Source: an uncultured Gemmiger sp. (lineage in GTDB: Bacteria > Bacillota > Clostridia > Oscillospirales > Ruminococcaceae). From it: a stretch of DNA of 64,000 bases. The notes beneath the pieces are model-generated. The model saw nothing but the letters and a program-made list of their open reading frames with translations. It was not told where the DNA came from and did no database searches. The DNA is taken from contig CALXAH010000007.1 in assembly GCA_944386225.1 (NCBI GenBank), forward strand, positions 62,001 to 126,000, given 5' to 3'. The translations under genes and the position numbers were made by a program. Numbering within the stretch: position 1 is the stretch's first letter; each line of letters opens with the position of its first letter. Of the stretch, positions 52,444-60,794 are shown piece by piece.

Positions 52444-54717
52444 TCAGCCGAACAGATGCAGCACCCGCTCCCAGAAGGTCGCTTTTTCCGCGGCGGGTTC
52501 CGAATGCTGTGCAGCCGCCGGGGATCCGGTTTGCGGCACGTCCGGCTCGTCGGTCTTCATGATGAACTTGACGCTGGCCTTGACCCCCTCGGCGCTGCCG
52601 GTATACGAGGTATAGTCCGCGGCCTGCTCTTCCATAGCGTCCAGAACCTGGCCCAGGGTGCCGCCCTCGCCGCTGCCGGCCAGGTCTTTCAGGCGGCCGC
52701 TCACCTTCTCCACGCAGGCATCCAGTCCGGCCTGCAGCTGACCCGCGCCCTCGTTCAGACTGCCTGCACCGGTGCGGAACTGTCCGATGGCCTCCTTCAC
52801 GGTTTTGCTGGAGGCGGACAGGGTGCTCAGCCCCTCGCTCAGCGCCGACGCACCATTATTCAGCTCCGCGGCACCCGCGGTAAGCTGGTCGGCACCGGTG
52901 CGCAGGGTGCTTACCCCCTGCCGGACACCGGCGGTACCGGCCGCCAGCGCCGCAGCCGCACCAGCCACCGTCTGCGGGTCGGCGGGATTTTCCGCATCGT
53001 ACAGTGCGCCGGTCAGGGTTTTGAGGGAGTTCATCATGGCCTGGGCATCCCCTGCCAGTTTCAGGAAGCCGGTTATCGCCGGTTCCACCGCGGAAACATC
53101 CAGACCATCCAGCGCGGCCGTGACTTTATCCACCGCCGTCTGCTTCTGCGTGGCCATGCCGGCAACCACCTGATCCGCCACCTGGGCGGCATCAAAGTTC
53201 ACTTGGCTCTGGATCGCGCCGGCCGCGGCCTCCTGCACGGCGGGTGCAGCCGCCTGGACTGCGCCGCCGGCCTGTTCCTGAATGGCAGCGGCCTCCTCCG
53301 GGGAGAGTTTGCCGCTGTCCACATAGGGCTGCAGGGCTGCCGTCAGGGTATCCTGTACAGCCTGGGACACAGAGGGCATGGTCTGCCCCACCGCAGCCTG
53401 GGCTATCTGGGCCGCACCACTTTTCACCGCGTCGCCCACATTCTGGGCCGCCGCCTGGGCTGCGCCCTGCGCGGCACCGTCAAACGCCTGGCCCACGCCG
53501 GTGGCCAGCCGGGTTTTCAGCGCCGCCACATCCGGGAATTTCAGTTCCGCCAGCTGTTCCAGCAGCGCCTCCATCTCCTGCTCCAGCGCGGCCTGCTGGC
53601 CGGCAGCTCCCTGCAGGGCCGGAACCAGCTGCTGCTGCAGCTGGTCGGACAGCTGCCTGGCCCCGTCGTCCAGCTGCACGGTACCGTCCGCCAGCTGGAT
53701 CGCCCCGTCATCCAGGCTTTTGGTACCCTCCAGCAGCCGCCGGGAGCCGGCCTGCACCTGTTGTGCGCCGGACAGGGCGCTGTCCACGCCCGCATCAAAG
53801 GTGGCATAGCTGCTCTCGAATTCTTCCATCTTGCTCTGCAGCGCGCCGGTGGCCTGATGCAGGGTAGACGCACCGCTCTGCAGCTGGGCTGCCGCATCCT
53901 TCAGCTGATCCAGCTGACCCAGATCCAGATCGGGCAGATTCAGCCCGTCGGACAGTTCCTCCACGCTGGTGGAAGAAGCCAGCAGCACGGTGGGCAGGGT
54001 GCAGTCGGTCACATCCGCCTCCACCACCAGTTCGTCCAGCAGGTAGTTTTCCAGGCCGGAAAACGCCCCCGGAAGCAGGCCGTCCAGCGTTTCCGCCATG
54101 CCCGGCATAGCCAGGAAACAGGCCAGCTGGGTTTTGGCGTCGCTCTGCACCGTGCCGTGCAGGGCGGTCACATCCGTATAAGTATCCACCGGCAGGGTCA
54201 GGGCCGCCACCGTGAAGAAGGGCGTATAGACGGTACGGGTCTTGCCGCCGATCTTTTTCTGCTGCCCCTCGTGGTTGGTGAGTGCCAGGCGGATGACCAG
54301 GTGGCCGCTTTTGCCCTCCAGCTCTTCGGCGGTGACCGGGCTGCCGTCCAGGGTGTAGCGGATCTCCACCGTGACCGGCGGGGTCTGGTCGGTGGTGCCC
54401 TGGTAGTAGATATCCTTGGCGTCGGTGGTCCAGGTCAGTTCCTGTCCATTCTGTTCCGGCAGCACCGTATCGGTCAGGTTGATAATGCCGGTCAGGCTGC
54501 TGCGGTCGGCAGCAGCGGAAAATCCGCTGTCGCTGTGCAGCCAGTCACTGACGATCTGTTCCCGGATGGAACCATCCGGGTTCAGGATCACAAACACATT
54601 TTCGTTCTTGGTCATTTCGCTGTTCTGCGGCCCGGCAGCAAAGGCGGGCAGGGTGCAGCTTACCGCCAGCGCGCCGCTGAGCGCGGCAGCCAGGGCTTTT
54701 TTCCAGAATCGTTTCAT
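52444..54717 (-). CDS. secreted coiled-coil protein partner of the MMPL transporter (YhgE/Pip-like repeats)
   Basis: 757-residue exported protein. It begins MKRFWKKALAAALSGALAVSC and TLPAFAAG, a signal peptide with an AFA-A type cleavage site. The middle and C-terminal parts contain many heptad-type repeats of the form L-x2-G-A-x2-L-x-D/N-G (TKSLDDGAIQLADGTVQLDD, quoted shorter; GADQLTAGAAELNNGASALS), as in the YhgE/Pip family associated with MMPL-like transporters. An Ala/Gln-rich stretch (about 425-530) interrupts. The C terminus is short and amphipathic. Starts at the ATG 54717, overlapping the transporter stop by 4 nt. A periplasm-like adaptor role is inferred. Confidence 0.83.
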   Translation of the reverse strand: MKRFWKKALAAALSGALAVSCTLPAFAAGPQNSEMTKNENVFVILNPDGSIREQIVSDWLHSDSGFSAAADRSSLTGIINLTDTVLPEQNGQELTWTTDAKDIYYQGTTDQTPPVTVEIRYTLDGSPVTAEELEGKSGHLVIRLALTNHEGQQKKIGGKTRTVYTPFFTVAALTLPVDTYTDVTALHGTVQSDAKTQLACFLAMPGMAETLDGLLPGAFSGLENYLLDELVVEADVTDCTLPTVLLASSTSVEELSDGLNLPDLDLGQLDQLKDAAAQLQSGASTLHQATGALQSKMEEFESSYATFDAGVDSALSGAQQVQAGSRRLLEGTKSLDDGAIQLADGTVQLDDGARQLSDQLQQQLVPALQGAAGQQAALEQEMEALLEQLAELKFPDVAALKTRLATGVGQAFDGAAQGAAQAAAQNVGDAVKSGAAQIAQAAVGQTMPSVSQAVQDTLTAALQPYVDSGKLSPEEAAAIQEQAGGAVQAAAPAVQEAAAGAIQSQVNFDAAQVADQVVAGMATQKQTAVDKVTAALDGLDVSAVEPAITGFLKLAGDAQAMMNSLKTLTGALYDAENPADPQTVAGAAAALAAGTAGVRQGVSTLRTGADQLTAGAAELNNGASALSEGLSTLSASSKTVKEAIGQFRTGAGSLNEGAGQLQAGLDACVEKVSGRLKDLAGSGEGGTLGQVLDAMEEQAADYTSYTGSAEGVKASVKFIMKTDEPDVPQTGSPAAAQHSEPAAEKATFWERVLHLFG

Positions 54718-56801
54718 GGGGTGGTCGTCTCCTTTCCCCGGCGTGTCCAGCGCCAGGTGGTCTTTTGAATGATGGGTTCGGTAATCACCAGCAGAGCCGG
54801 CAGAATCAGCAGAATCACAAACATACTGATCAGCGCGCCCCGGCTGATCAGGCGGCACAGGCTGCCGATCAGTTCCATGCGGGACGCCAGCGAAACGCTG
54901 AAGGTAGCGGCAAAAAAGGTAAGCCCGCTGGTGAGGATGCTCTGGCTGCACTGTTCCACCGCGATGCGGGCAGCTTCCCGGACGGGGTAGCCGCCCTCCC
55001 GTTCTTCCCGGAACCGGGTGGTCAGCAGAATGGCGTAGTCCACTGTGGCGCCCAGCTGGATGGTACCGATCACGATACCGGCCACGAAGGGCAGCACATC
55101 TCCGGTGAAATACGGGATGCCCATGTTGATCATGATGGCACTTTCAATGGCGGTCACCAGAAGCACCGGGATGGACAGGGAGCGGAAGCTGACCGCAATG
55201 ATCAGGAACACCGCCAAAATACTGGCGATGCTGACGCTGCGGAAATCCACGTCCGCCACCTGGATCAGATCATTGGTCATGGCGCCCTCGCCGGTAATGA
55301 CCCCGTTGGGATCGTACCGTTTTACGATCTCGTTGAGGGTTTTCAGCTGCTCGCCCTGCTCGGCCGTGCCGCTTTTGCAGCTGGAGTTGGCCAGCAGCAT
55401 CTCATGGCCGCCCGTCCGGAACATCTCCCGGGCGGAACGGGGCAGCATCGCCTGCGGAATCCCGCCACCCACAAAGCTTTCCCAGCTGAGCACCTGGTGG
55501 ATGCCCTCCACCCCGGCGATCTCCCGGGACAGGTTCTGCATCTCCCGGGCGGACAGGTCCGCGTCCACCAGGATAAAGTGGGAGGTGGTCATGCCGAAGT
55601 CCTCTTTCAGCCGGTTGGTGCCCTCAATGCCCGGCAGATCCTGGGGCAGGCTGTCGAACAGGGTGTAGTAGACCGGAGTTTTGGCCTGCGCCACAGCGAA
55701 GGGAATGAAGCAGGCCACGAACACCGCCAGGATCGGCACCGCGTGGCGCACTACAAAACGGGGCGTGCGCTGCAGCCGTGGAATAAAGGTGCGGTGGGTA
55801 TGGCGGGAGATGGCGCCCCGGAAGGTAAGCAGCAGCGCCGGCAGAATGGTGACGGTGCTGATCACCCCCAGCAGAACGCCCTTGGCCATGACCAGGCCGA
55901 TGTCCCGCCCCAGGGTAAGGCGCATGGTGCACATGGCCAAAAAGCCCGCGATGGTGGTGAGGGAACTGGCCAGAATCGAGGAGAAGGTTTTCTGTATAGC
56001 CTGCACCATGGCCCGCTCCGGGTCAGGACAGGTCAGCTGCTCTTCCTCAAACCGGTGCAGCAGGAAGATGGAAAAGTCCATCGTAACCCCCAGCTGCAGC
56101 ACGGTGGCCAGAGCCTCGGTGATGTAGCTGATCTGGCCCAAGAAGATGTTGGTGCCGAAGTTATACCCGATGGGGAAGATCATGCCCAGCATGAAGATCA
56201 GCGGCACCACCGTTTCCTTCATGCTCAGGAACAGCACCACCAGACAGGCGCCCACCGCGCAGAGGATGTACAGCGGCATCTCCTTATTGACCAGCGCCCG
56301 GGTATCCTCCAGAATGGCGGAGATACCGCCGATGAAACAGCGCTCGTTCAGCAGCTTTTTGATGGTATTCTGGGCCGCCATGGTCACCGCATGGGCGCTG
56401 GGGTAATCAAACTGTACCACCAGCAGGGTGGCCCCGCTGTCGCTGTAGAAAAAGCGGCGGATATCCGACGGCAGCATCTCTTTGGGGGTGGTCACATTCA
56501 GCAGGTCATCCGCCCCCAGCACGGCGCGCACCCCTTCCACCTGTGCCAGCGCCTCCTTGAGGGCCAGCGTATCGGCCTGGGTCATGTGCTCCACCGTGAT
56601 CATGGAGGTGGCCGCCATGTGGAAATCCTCGTCCAGCATCCTCTCCCCTACCATGGAGTCCAGCTCCGGCGGCAGATAGGTGAGGATGTCGTAGTTGATA
56701 TAGGTGCCCACGGCGCCGAAGATCGAGGGGATCAGCAGCAGAACCGCCGCCAGAAGCACCGCTTTTCGATGCCGCACCACCCAGCGTGCGAACCATTCCA
56801 T
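54714..56801 (-). CDS. MMPL/RND-family transporter
   Basis: 695-residue membrane protein of the RND superfamily, MMPL branch. It begins MEWFARWVVRHRKAVLLAAV with a first helix, then a large external loop (about 35-190), helices 2-6, a second external loop (about 395-520) and helices 7-12. Symmetric motifs such as ATVLQLGVTMDFSIFLLHRF and IGTIQLGATVDYAILLTTRF contain the conserved Asp residues expected to carry protons. The first ATG is preceded by GGAAAGGAAG. Substrates may be lipids, drugs or bile compounds; not determinable. Divergent TetR gene and four operators lie upstream. Confidence 0.93.
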   Translation of the reverse strand: MEWFARWVVRHRKAVLLAAVLLLIPSIFGAVGTYINYDILTYLPPELDSMVGERMLDEDFHMAATSMITVEHMTQADTLALKEALAQVEGVRAVLGADDLLNVTTPKEMLPSDIRRFFYSDSGATLLVVQFDYPSAHAVTMAAQNTIKKLLNERCFIGGISAILEDTRALVNKEMPLYILCAVGACLVVLFLSMKETVVPLIFMLGMIFPIGYNFGTNIFLGQISYITEALATVLQLGVTMDFSIFLLHRFEEEQLTCPDPERAMVQAIQKTFSSILASSLTTIAGFLAMCTMRLTLGRDIGLVMAKGVLLGVISTVTILPALLLTFRGAISRHTHRTFIPRLQRTPRFVVRHAVPILAVFVACFIPFAVAQAKTPVYYTLFDSLPQDLPGIEGTNRLKEDFGMTTSHFILVDADLSAREMQNLSREIAGVEGIHQVLSWESFVGGGIPQAMLPRSAREMFRTGGHEMLLANSSCKSGTAEQGEQLKTLNEIVKRYDPNGVITGEGAMTNDLIQVADVDFRSVSIASILAVFLIIAVSFRSLSIPVLLVTAIESAIMINMGIPYFTGDVLPFVAGIVIGTIQLGATVDYAILLTTRFREEREGGYPVREAARIAVEQCSQSILTSGLTFFAATFSVSLASRMELIGSLCRLISRGALISMFVILLILPALLVITEPIIQKTTWRWTRRGKETTTP

Positions 56802-56842
56802 CGCACAACACTTCCTTTCCCGGTTTCCGGCAAGCCGGAAAC

Positions 56843-56942
56843 TGACTGTTGGTCATCAAGCAGTAGTATACCGCAGAAATGACCACTGGTCAATTCATTA
56901 AATGACCAATGGTCAGAATTGTTTTATTGTGACTGTTGGTCA
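56843..56942. promoter_or_regulatory. four TetR-type operator dyads between transporter and regulator genes
   Basis: Four copies of TGAC-N5-GGTCA: 56843-56855 and 56930-56942 (both TGACTGTTGGTCA), 56880-56892 (TGACCACTGGTCA) and 56903-56915 (TGACCAATGGTCA). The middle two are perfect 13-bp palindromes with a single central base. They cover the transporter promoter and approach that of the TetR gene. Confidence 0.8.
56865..56893 (-). promoter_or_regulatory. promoter of the MMPL operon
   Basis: Minus strand: TTGACC (56888-56893), 17-bp spacer, TATACT (56865-56870). Operator 2 overlaps its -35 box and operator 1 lies just past its start site. Confidence 0.8.
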
Positions 56943-56967
56943 TTTTGTACAATTCCCCGTAGGGCAC

Positions 56968-56997
56968 TTGCCAACCGGCGCGGGATGGGCTTATACT
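56968..56997 (+). promoter_or_regulatory. promoter of the TetR gene
   Basis: TTGCCA (56968-56973), 18-bp spacer, TATACT (56992-56997), about 50 nt before the start codon. Confidence 0.6.
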
Positions 56998-57044
56998 GAA
57001 AGCAACGGCGTGACCGCGCCGGAATGAGGAGGAGGGGTACAGCG

Positions 57045-57635
57045 ATGCCGGATGAACGGGAGTCCCGCAAGGAACGCAAGCGGCAGAATCTGCTGGCCGC
57101 CGCCTACGGGTTGTTTACCGAAAAAGGGGTGGCCAAGACCTCGGTGGACGAGATCGTGCGGCGGGCCAATGTGGCCAAGGGCACCTTTTATCTGTATTTT
57201 CAGGACAAGGATCAGCTGCTGCAGCAGCTGGTGTATGATATTTCCGCCCGGGTGCTGGAGGAGGCCTACGCCTGGCTGGAGGAGCGGCGCACACCGGATT
57301 TTGTGGAAAACGTGCTGCTCATGCTGGACTACATCGTCGAGTATTTCAAGTGCAACAAGCTGGTGCTGCGGCTGGTGGAGCGGAACTTCTCCTGGCCGAT
57401 GGTGGCCCGGCAGATGAGCGAACGCAGCGACCCGCTGTGGGACCGGCTGATGAGCGATCTGGAACGCAGCCCCCAGGCCTCCCGCTACAGCGAGGAAGAA
57501 TTGTTCCGGATCATCTTTGTGATTGTGGAGATGGTGGGGTCGGTGTGCTACTCCTCCATCATTGAGGGCAAACCCGACACCATTGACAACATGAAACCGG
57601 TGCTTTACGGCATCGTGCGCAATATTCTGCGCTGA
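57045..57635 (+). CDS. TetR/AcrR-family repressor of the MMPL operon
   Basis: 196-residue regulator. The HTH lies in residues about 10-55: RQNLLAAAYGLFTEKGVAKT, SVDEIVRRANVAKGTFYLYF. The C-terminal ligand domain is helical and typical in size. The ATG at 57045 has GGAGGAGGGG upstream; an ATG seven codons earlier lies on that site and is rejected. It is divergent from the transporter operon, with four TGAC-N5-GGTCA dyads between, so it most likely represses both itself and the transporter. The ligand is unknown. Confidence 0.93.
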   Translation: MPDERESRKERKRQNLLAAAYGLFTEKGVAKTSVDEIVRRANVAKGTFYLYFQDKDQLLQQLVYDISARVLEEAYAWLEERRTPDFVENVLLMLDYIVEYFKCNKLVLRLVERNFSWPMVARQMSERSDPLWDRLMSDLERSPQASRYSEEELFRIIFVIVEMVGSVCYSSIIEGKPDTIDNMKPVLYGIVRNILR

Positions 57636-57647
57636 AAAGGGTAAACG

Positions 57648-57677
57648 AAAGCGCGGCAGCTGACGCTGCCGCGCTTT
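57648..57677. terminator. bidirectional terminator between TetR and oxidoreductase genes
   Basis: A 13-bp stem AAAGCGCGGCAGC/GCTGCCGCGCTTT with TGAC loop. On plus it is followed by TTGTG, on minus by CGTTTAC. It serves the two convergent genes. Confidence 0.85.
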
Positions 57678-57689
57678 TTGTGTATTCCG

Positions 57690-58835
57690 TTATCGCTGTA
57701 TGCGCACCGGCATGCCGCACTCGGTGGAGCGCTTCGCCGCCAGGCAGGCCGCTGCGCTGGCCAGCCCCTGGGCCAGGTTGGAGCGGCTGGGCGCGCCGTC
57801 CATCACCGCCAGAAATTCTTTGGCCAGCTCCTCGTCGCCGCCGAAATGCTGCAGGCCCGGCGGGCAGTGGAACCGGTATTCCGCGCCGCGCCGTCCGTCG
57901 TAGTAATCCACCCGCAGACGGGCGGTATAAAAATCGAATTCGGCACTGGCCCGGGTACCCACGAACCGGGCACCCCGGCGGCCCGCCTCTCCCTTCACCA
58001 GGAATATCTGATGGTAGGACAGGATGGTGCCGTCACCGCAGCGGAACAGCGCCGCGCCCACGTCCTCGTTGCCGGTATCCCGGGCAAAACAGCAGGCGTC
58101 GCCGGTGGGTTCCTCCTTGCGGGTATGACGCACGGTAAAACTGCTCTCCGGGCAGGTGTGGTATTCCGGGCAGTCGGGGCAATGCAGCCCGGCGGGCTTA
58201 TCCCCCTTGAAATGCATCTTGGCCGTTTCGGCGTAGACCTGTTCCGGCTGCTTGCCCAGGATGTAGGTAATATAGTCAATGTCATGGGTGGTTTTCTGCA
58301 AAAACAGACCGCCGGTGAGGGAGGGGTCCCGGTACCAGCTGTGATAATACACGCTGCCGTAGGGCACGTTGTTCACCGCCTGCACCGATACGATATCACC
58401 CAGTTCGCCGCTGTCCGCCAGGCGCTTCATCTGCTGCACCGGATCGGTGAGCCGCAACGGAAAGGAGACCACCACCCGGTCCTCTTTCCCCTGCCCTGCC
58501 CGGGCCAGCTGGTCGTACTGTTCCTCGCTGATGCAGACCGGCTTTTCCAGAAACAGCGGCAGATCCCGCGCCAGCACCTGGGCCGCCAGAGAGGCGTGCA
58601 GCCCGCAGCGGGTACCGATAAACACGCCATCCAGCGATTCCGAGGCCAGCATTTCGGCCGTGTCTGCGTAATACCGGGTGCGGGCAAACCGGCCGTCCGC
58701 CGCCACCTTTTCCCGGATTTCCCCGGCGCGGGGGTCGGCGATGGCTGCCGCTTCGATCTCCGCACCAATGCCTGCAAAGGCTTTCATCATGGTCTCACTG
58801 CGGAGGCCATATCCGATAAATCCGATCTTTTTCAT
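57690..58835 (-). CDS. Gfo/Idh/MocA-family oxidoreductase
   Basis: 381-residue NAD(P)-dependent sugar dehydrogenase-type protein. The Rossmann N terminus begins MKKIGFIGYGLRSETMMKAF. The EKP motif is in FLEKPVCISEEQ. A cysteine triad CPDCPEYHTCP (C219, C222, C228) and HDIDYITYILGK lie in the C-terminal domain. The ATG at 58835 overlaps the end of the GH123-like gene by 4 nt (ATGA), so the two form an operon. Substrate is not determinable. GH109 glycosidases also use this fold, so a glycosidase rather than a dehydrogenase role is a second possibility. Confidence 0.88.
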   Translation of the reverse strand: MKKIGFIGYGLRSETMMKAFAGIGAEIEAAAIADPRAGEIREKVAADGRFARTRYYADTAEMLASESLDGVFIGTRCGLHASLAAQVLARDLPLFLEKPVCISEEQYDQLARAGQGKEDRVVVSFPLRLTDPVQQMKRLADSGELGDIVSVQAVNNVPYGSVYYHSWYRDPSLTGGLFLQKTTHDIDYITYILGKQPEQVYAETAKMHFKGDKPAGLHCPDCPEYHTCPESSFTVRHTRKEEPTGDACCFARDTGNEDVGAALFRCGDGTILSYHQIFLVKGEAGRRGARFVGTRASAEFDFYTARLRVDYYDGRRGAEYRFHCPPGLQHFGGDEELAKEFLAVMDGAPSRSNLAQGLASAAACLAAKRSTECGMPVRIQR

Positions 58836-60475
58836 ACCTGTTCCTGCCTTCCTGTAGTTTGAAGCAGACGGTCGTTCACCGCCTGCCGAAATGCCTGATA
58901 CCGGGCCGGGTCGGCGGGGTAGCGGGTAAAGCTTACCGGCCCCAGATGCTGCCGGACGCAGTCCAGCGCCGCAGCCCGGCCTGCCCGTTGCTCCAGCGCC
59001 TGCAACGCCCGCAGATCCTGCCAGGCATCCCGCAGCGTTTTCAGCCGCAGCGAGGGCACCGGCTCGCCCTCCGGCCCCGGGTAAACCAGGAAAGCGTCCC
59101 CGGAGGGGAAGCCTCCGTCCGCGTCGGTGTTCTGCCAGGGGTCGATGGGGCGCAGGCTGAACTGACTGAACCAGAAATTGTACCCCCAGCGCAGGTAGCC
59201 GTCCAGCCGCTCCTTATACAGCAGGGCCCCCAATATCCGGGCACGGGTCAGCGGCATGGACAGAAAGACGTTCGGCACCTTTTTGTCCTGGCAGCAGCAG
59301 CTGTAGGCCCAGAGCGGGCCGGTGCGGCGGCGGAGAAACGGGGCCAGATAATCCTCGGCCACCACCGGCACCGTCACCAGCCCCTCCCGGGCAAAGGCCG
59401 GGTCACTGAGGGCGTCCAGAATAGGGCTGCCGCCCACCCAGGGTTCGATTTTGGCCCGGGCATGGCGGTAGGCTTCCAGGTTTTCCCCGGAGGGTTCATC
59501 CGAAATGTGGAAAAACACCCGATCCTGCACCCCCAGTGCGGCAAAGCAATCCATCAGACGGGGCAGCAGTGCAGCCAGGAACCGGCCGTATTCCGGATCA
59601 TCCGCCGGGTTCTGCCAGCCAAACAGCGGCGTGCCGTCCGGCTCTGCATAGACGGTTACCGGATGCTTTGCCCCCCACTGGGTGAAAAATGGCGCGATCT
59701 CAAACCAGCCGATCCCACAGTTCCGGGCGGTGCGTACCCAGCGTTCCAGCTCTGTAAAATCAAAACCATAGTCATCCCCGCGGCGCTCCACCCGCACCAA
59801 CTGACCGCGCATCCGCCGCCCGCCCGGCTCCACATCCAGCGAGGGGGTAAGCACCGGAGTGAGCAGGGTGTCCACGCCATGCCCGGCGGCACAGCGCCAG
59901 TAGGCGGCGGCGATACGGTAGAATTCTTCTGTGAACATCCCGCAGCCATAGCGCTGACAGAGGCAGTCGGCGTAAAACCACTGGGAATGACGGGTGGTCT
60001 GTTCTGCCAGTTCCACCGGCACCACCTGCAGCGGCAGCGTCTGCCGGGCCAGCGTACGGCCGCTGCGATCCAGCAAGACCACCTCCACCGCGGTATCCGC
60101 CGCACCGGCCGGCACCTGCACATCCACCCACAGCAGCCGGTCCCGGTCGGCCCGCAGCCGCAGCGGCTCGCCGTTCCAGGGCGGCAGCGGATCGGGCATC
60201 AGGGCGGGTTTGCGGGTCAGGTACGCGCCGCTGGCATTGGGTGCACAGGGGAAAGTACAGGGCACGACCTCCTGCCGGAACACCTGCACCCGGCAGCCGG
60301 GACAGGTTATCTGCGGCAGGATGTACAGCCGGTCGGCTTCCTCCGGGTCAAAGCGGCAGAGGATCTGAAACGAGACCGTCTCCCCCCATAATGCCTGCAG
60401 CCCGGCAAGCGGCGCGGGAGATTTTTGGGTTCCGGGGAGATGCTTTTCCAGGGAAGAAATCAACAACAGCTTCAT
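58832..60475 (-). CDS. GH123-like glycoside hydrolase (DUF4091 domain)
   Basis: 547-residue protein. The C-terminal half (about 200-540) resembles DUF4091/GH123, a TIM barrel. The Asp-Glu pair (D326-E327) in FHISDEPSGENLEAY is expected to act in substrate-assisted cleavage of beta-N-acetylgalactosaminides (known for GH123). The N-terminal part is a beta-sandwich. No signal peptide is seen, so it is cytoplasmic. The ATG at 60475 has AGAGG about 10 nt upstream. The 18 residues of the longer frame overlap a promoter -10 box and are rejected. It is the first gene of an operon with a Gfo/Idh oxidoreductase. Confidence 0.8.
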   Translation of the reverse strand: MKLLLISSLEKHLPGTQKSPAPLAGLQALWGETVSFQILCRFDPEEADRLYILPQITCPGCRVQVFRQEVVPCTFPCAPNASGAYLTRKPALMPDPLPPWNGEPLRLRADRDRLLWVDVQVPAGAADTAVEVVLLDRSGRTLARQTLPLQVVPVELAEQTTRHSQWFYADCLCQRYGCGMFTEEFYRIAAAYWRCAAGHGVDTLLTPVLTPSLDVEPGGRRMRGQLVRVERRGDDYGFDFTELERWVRTARNCGIGWFEIAPFFTQWGAKHPVTVYAEPDGTPLFGWQNPADDPEYGRFLAALLPRLMDCFAALGVQDRVFFHISDEPSGENLEAYRHARAKIEPWVGGSPILDALSDPAFAREGLVTVPVVAEDYLAPFLRRRTGPLWAYSCCCQDKKVPNVFLSMPLTRARILGALLYKERLDGYLRWGYNFWFSQFSLRPIDPWQNTDADGGFPSGDAFLVYPGPEGEPVPSLRLKTLRDAWQDLRALQALEQRAGRAAALDCVRQHLGPVSFTRYPADPARYQAFRQAVNDRLLQTTGRQEQV

Positions 60476-60794
60476 GGCAGCCTGCCTCTCTGCCGGAGAT
60501 CCGTTTTTGGTGTCACCCGGCATCCTCATTATAGAAAGGCCAGGGGGGGCGCGTCAAACAAATGCCGAATCTTGACAATATCAGGCGAAAATGACAAAAT
60601 CGCATCACTCCTCACGCTCCCTGAATTGTATTTTCTGCCGCAAAAATTACGGCATTTTTACTGCAAAACGCCAAATATATTATTTTACAGCACAAAACCA
60701 TGCCGAAAAAGACAAAAATTGCGTCGGATTTTTTACCTTTTTTGCTGTATGATGAAGATAGAAACCCATACCGACACAACGCGAGGTATCGTCT
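60476..60794. other. AT-rich divergent control region between the two glycan operons
   Basis: 319 bases with no gene. It holds the leftward promoter (60528-60557), a weak rightward -10 (TATGAT at 60748-60753), and repeated elements: GACAAAATCGCATC (60593-60606), GACAAAAATTGCGTC (60711-60725), GACAATATCAGGCG (60574-60587), and two ATGCCGAA motifs (60562-60569, 60700-60707). These may bind a shared regulator. Confidence 0.6.
60528..60557 (-). promoter_or_regulatory. promoter of the GH123-like operon
   Basis: Minus strand: TTGACG (60552-60557), 18-bp spacer, TATAAT (60528-60533), about 55 nt before the start at 60475. Confidence 0.7.
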
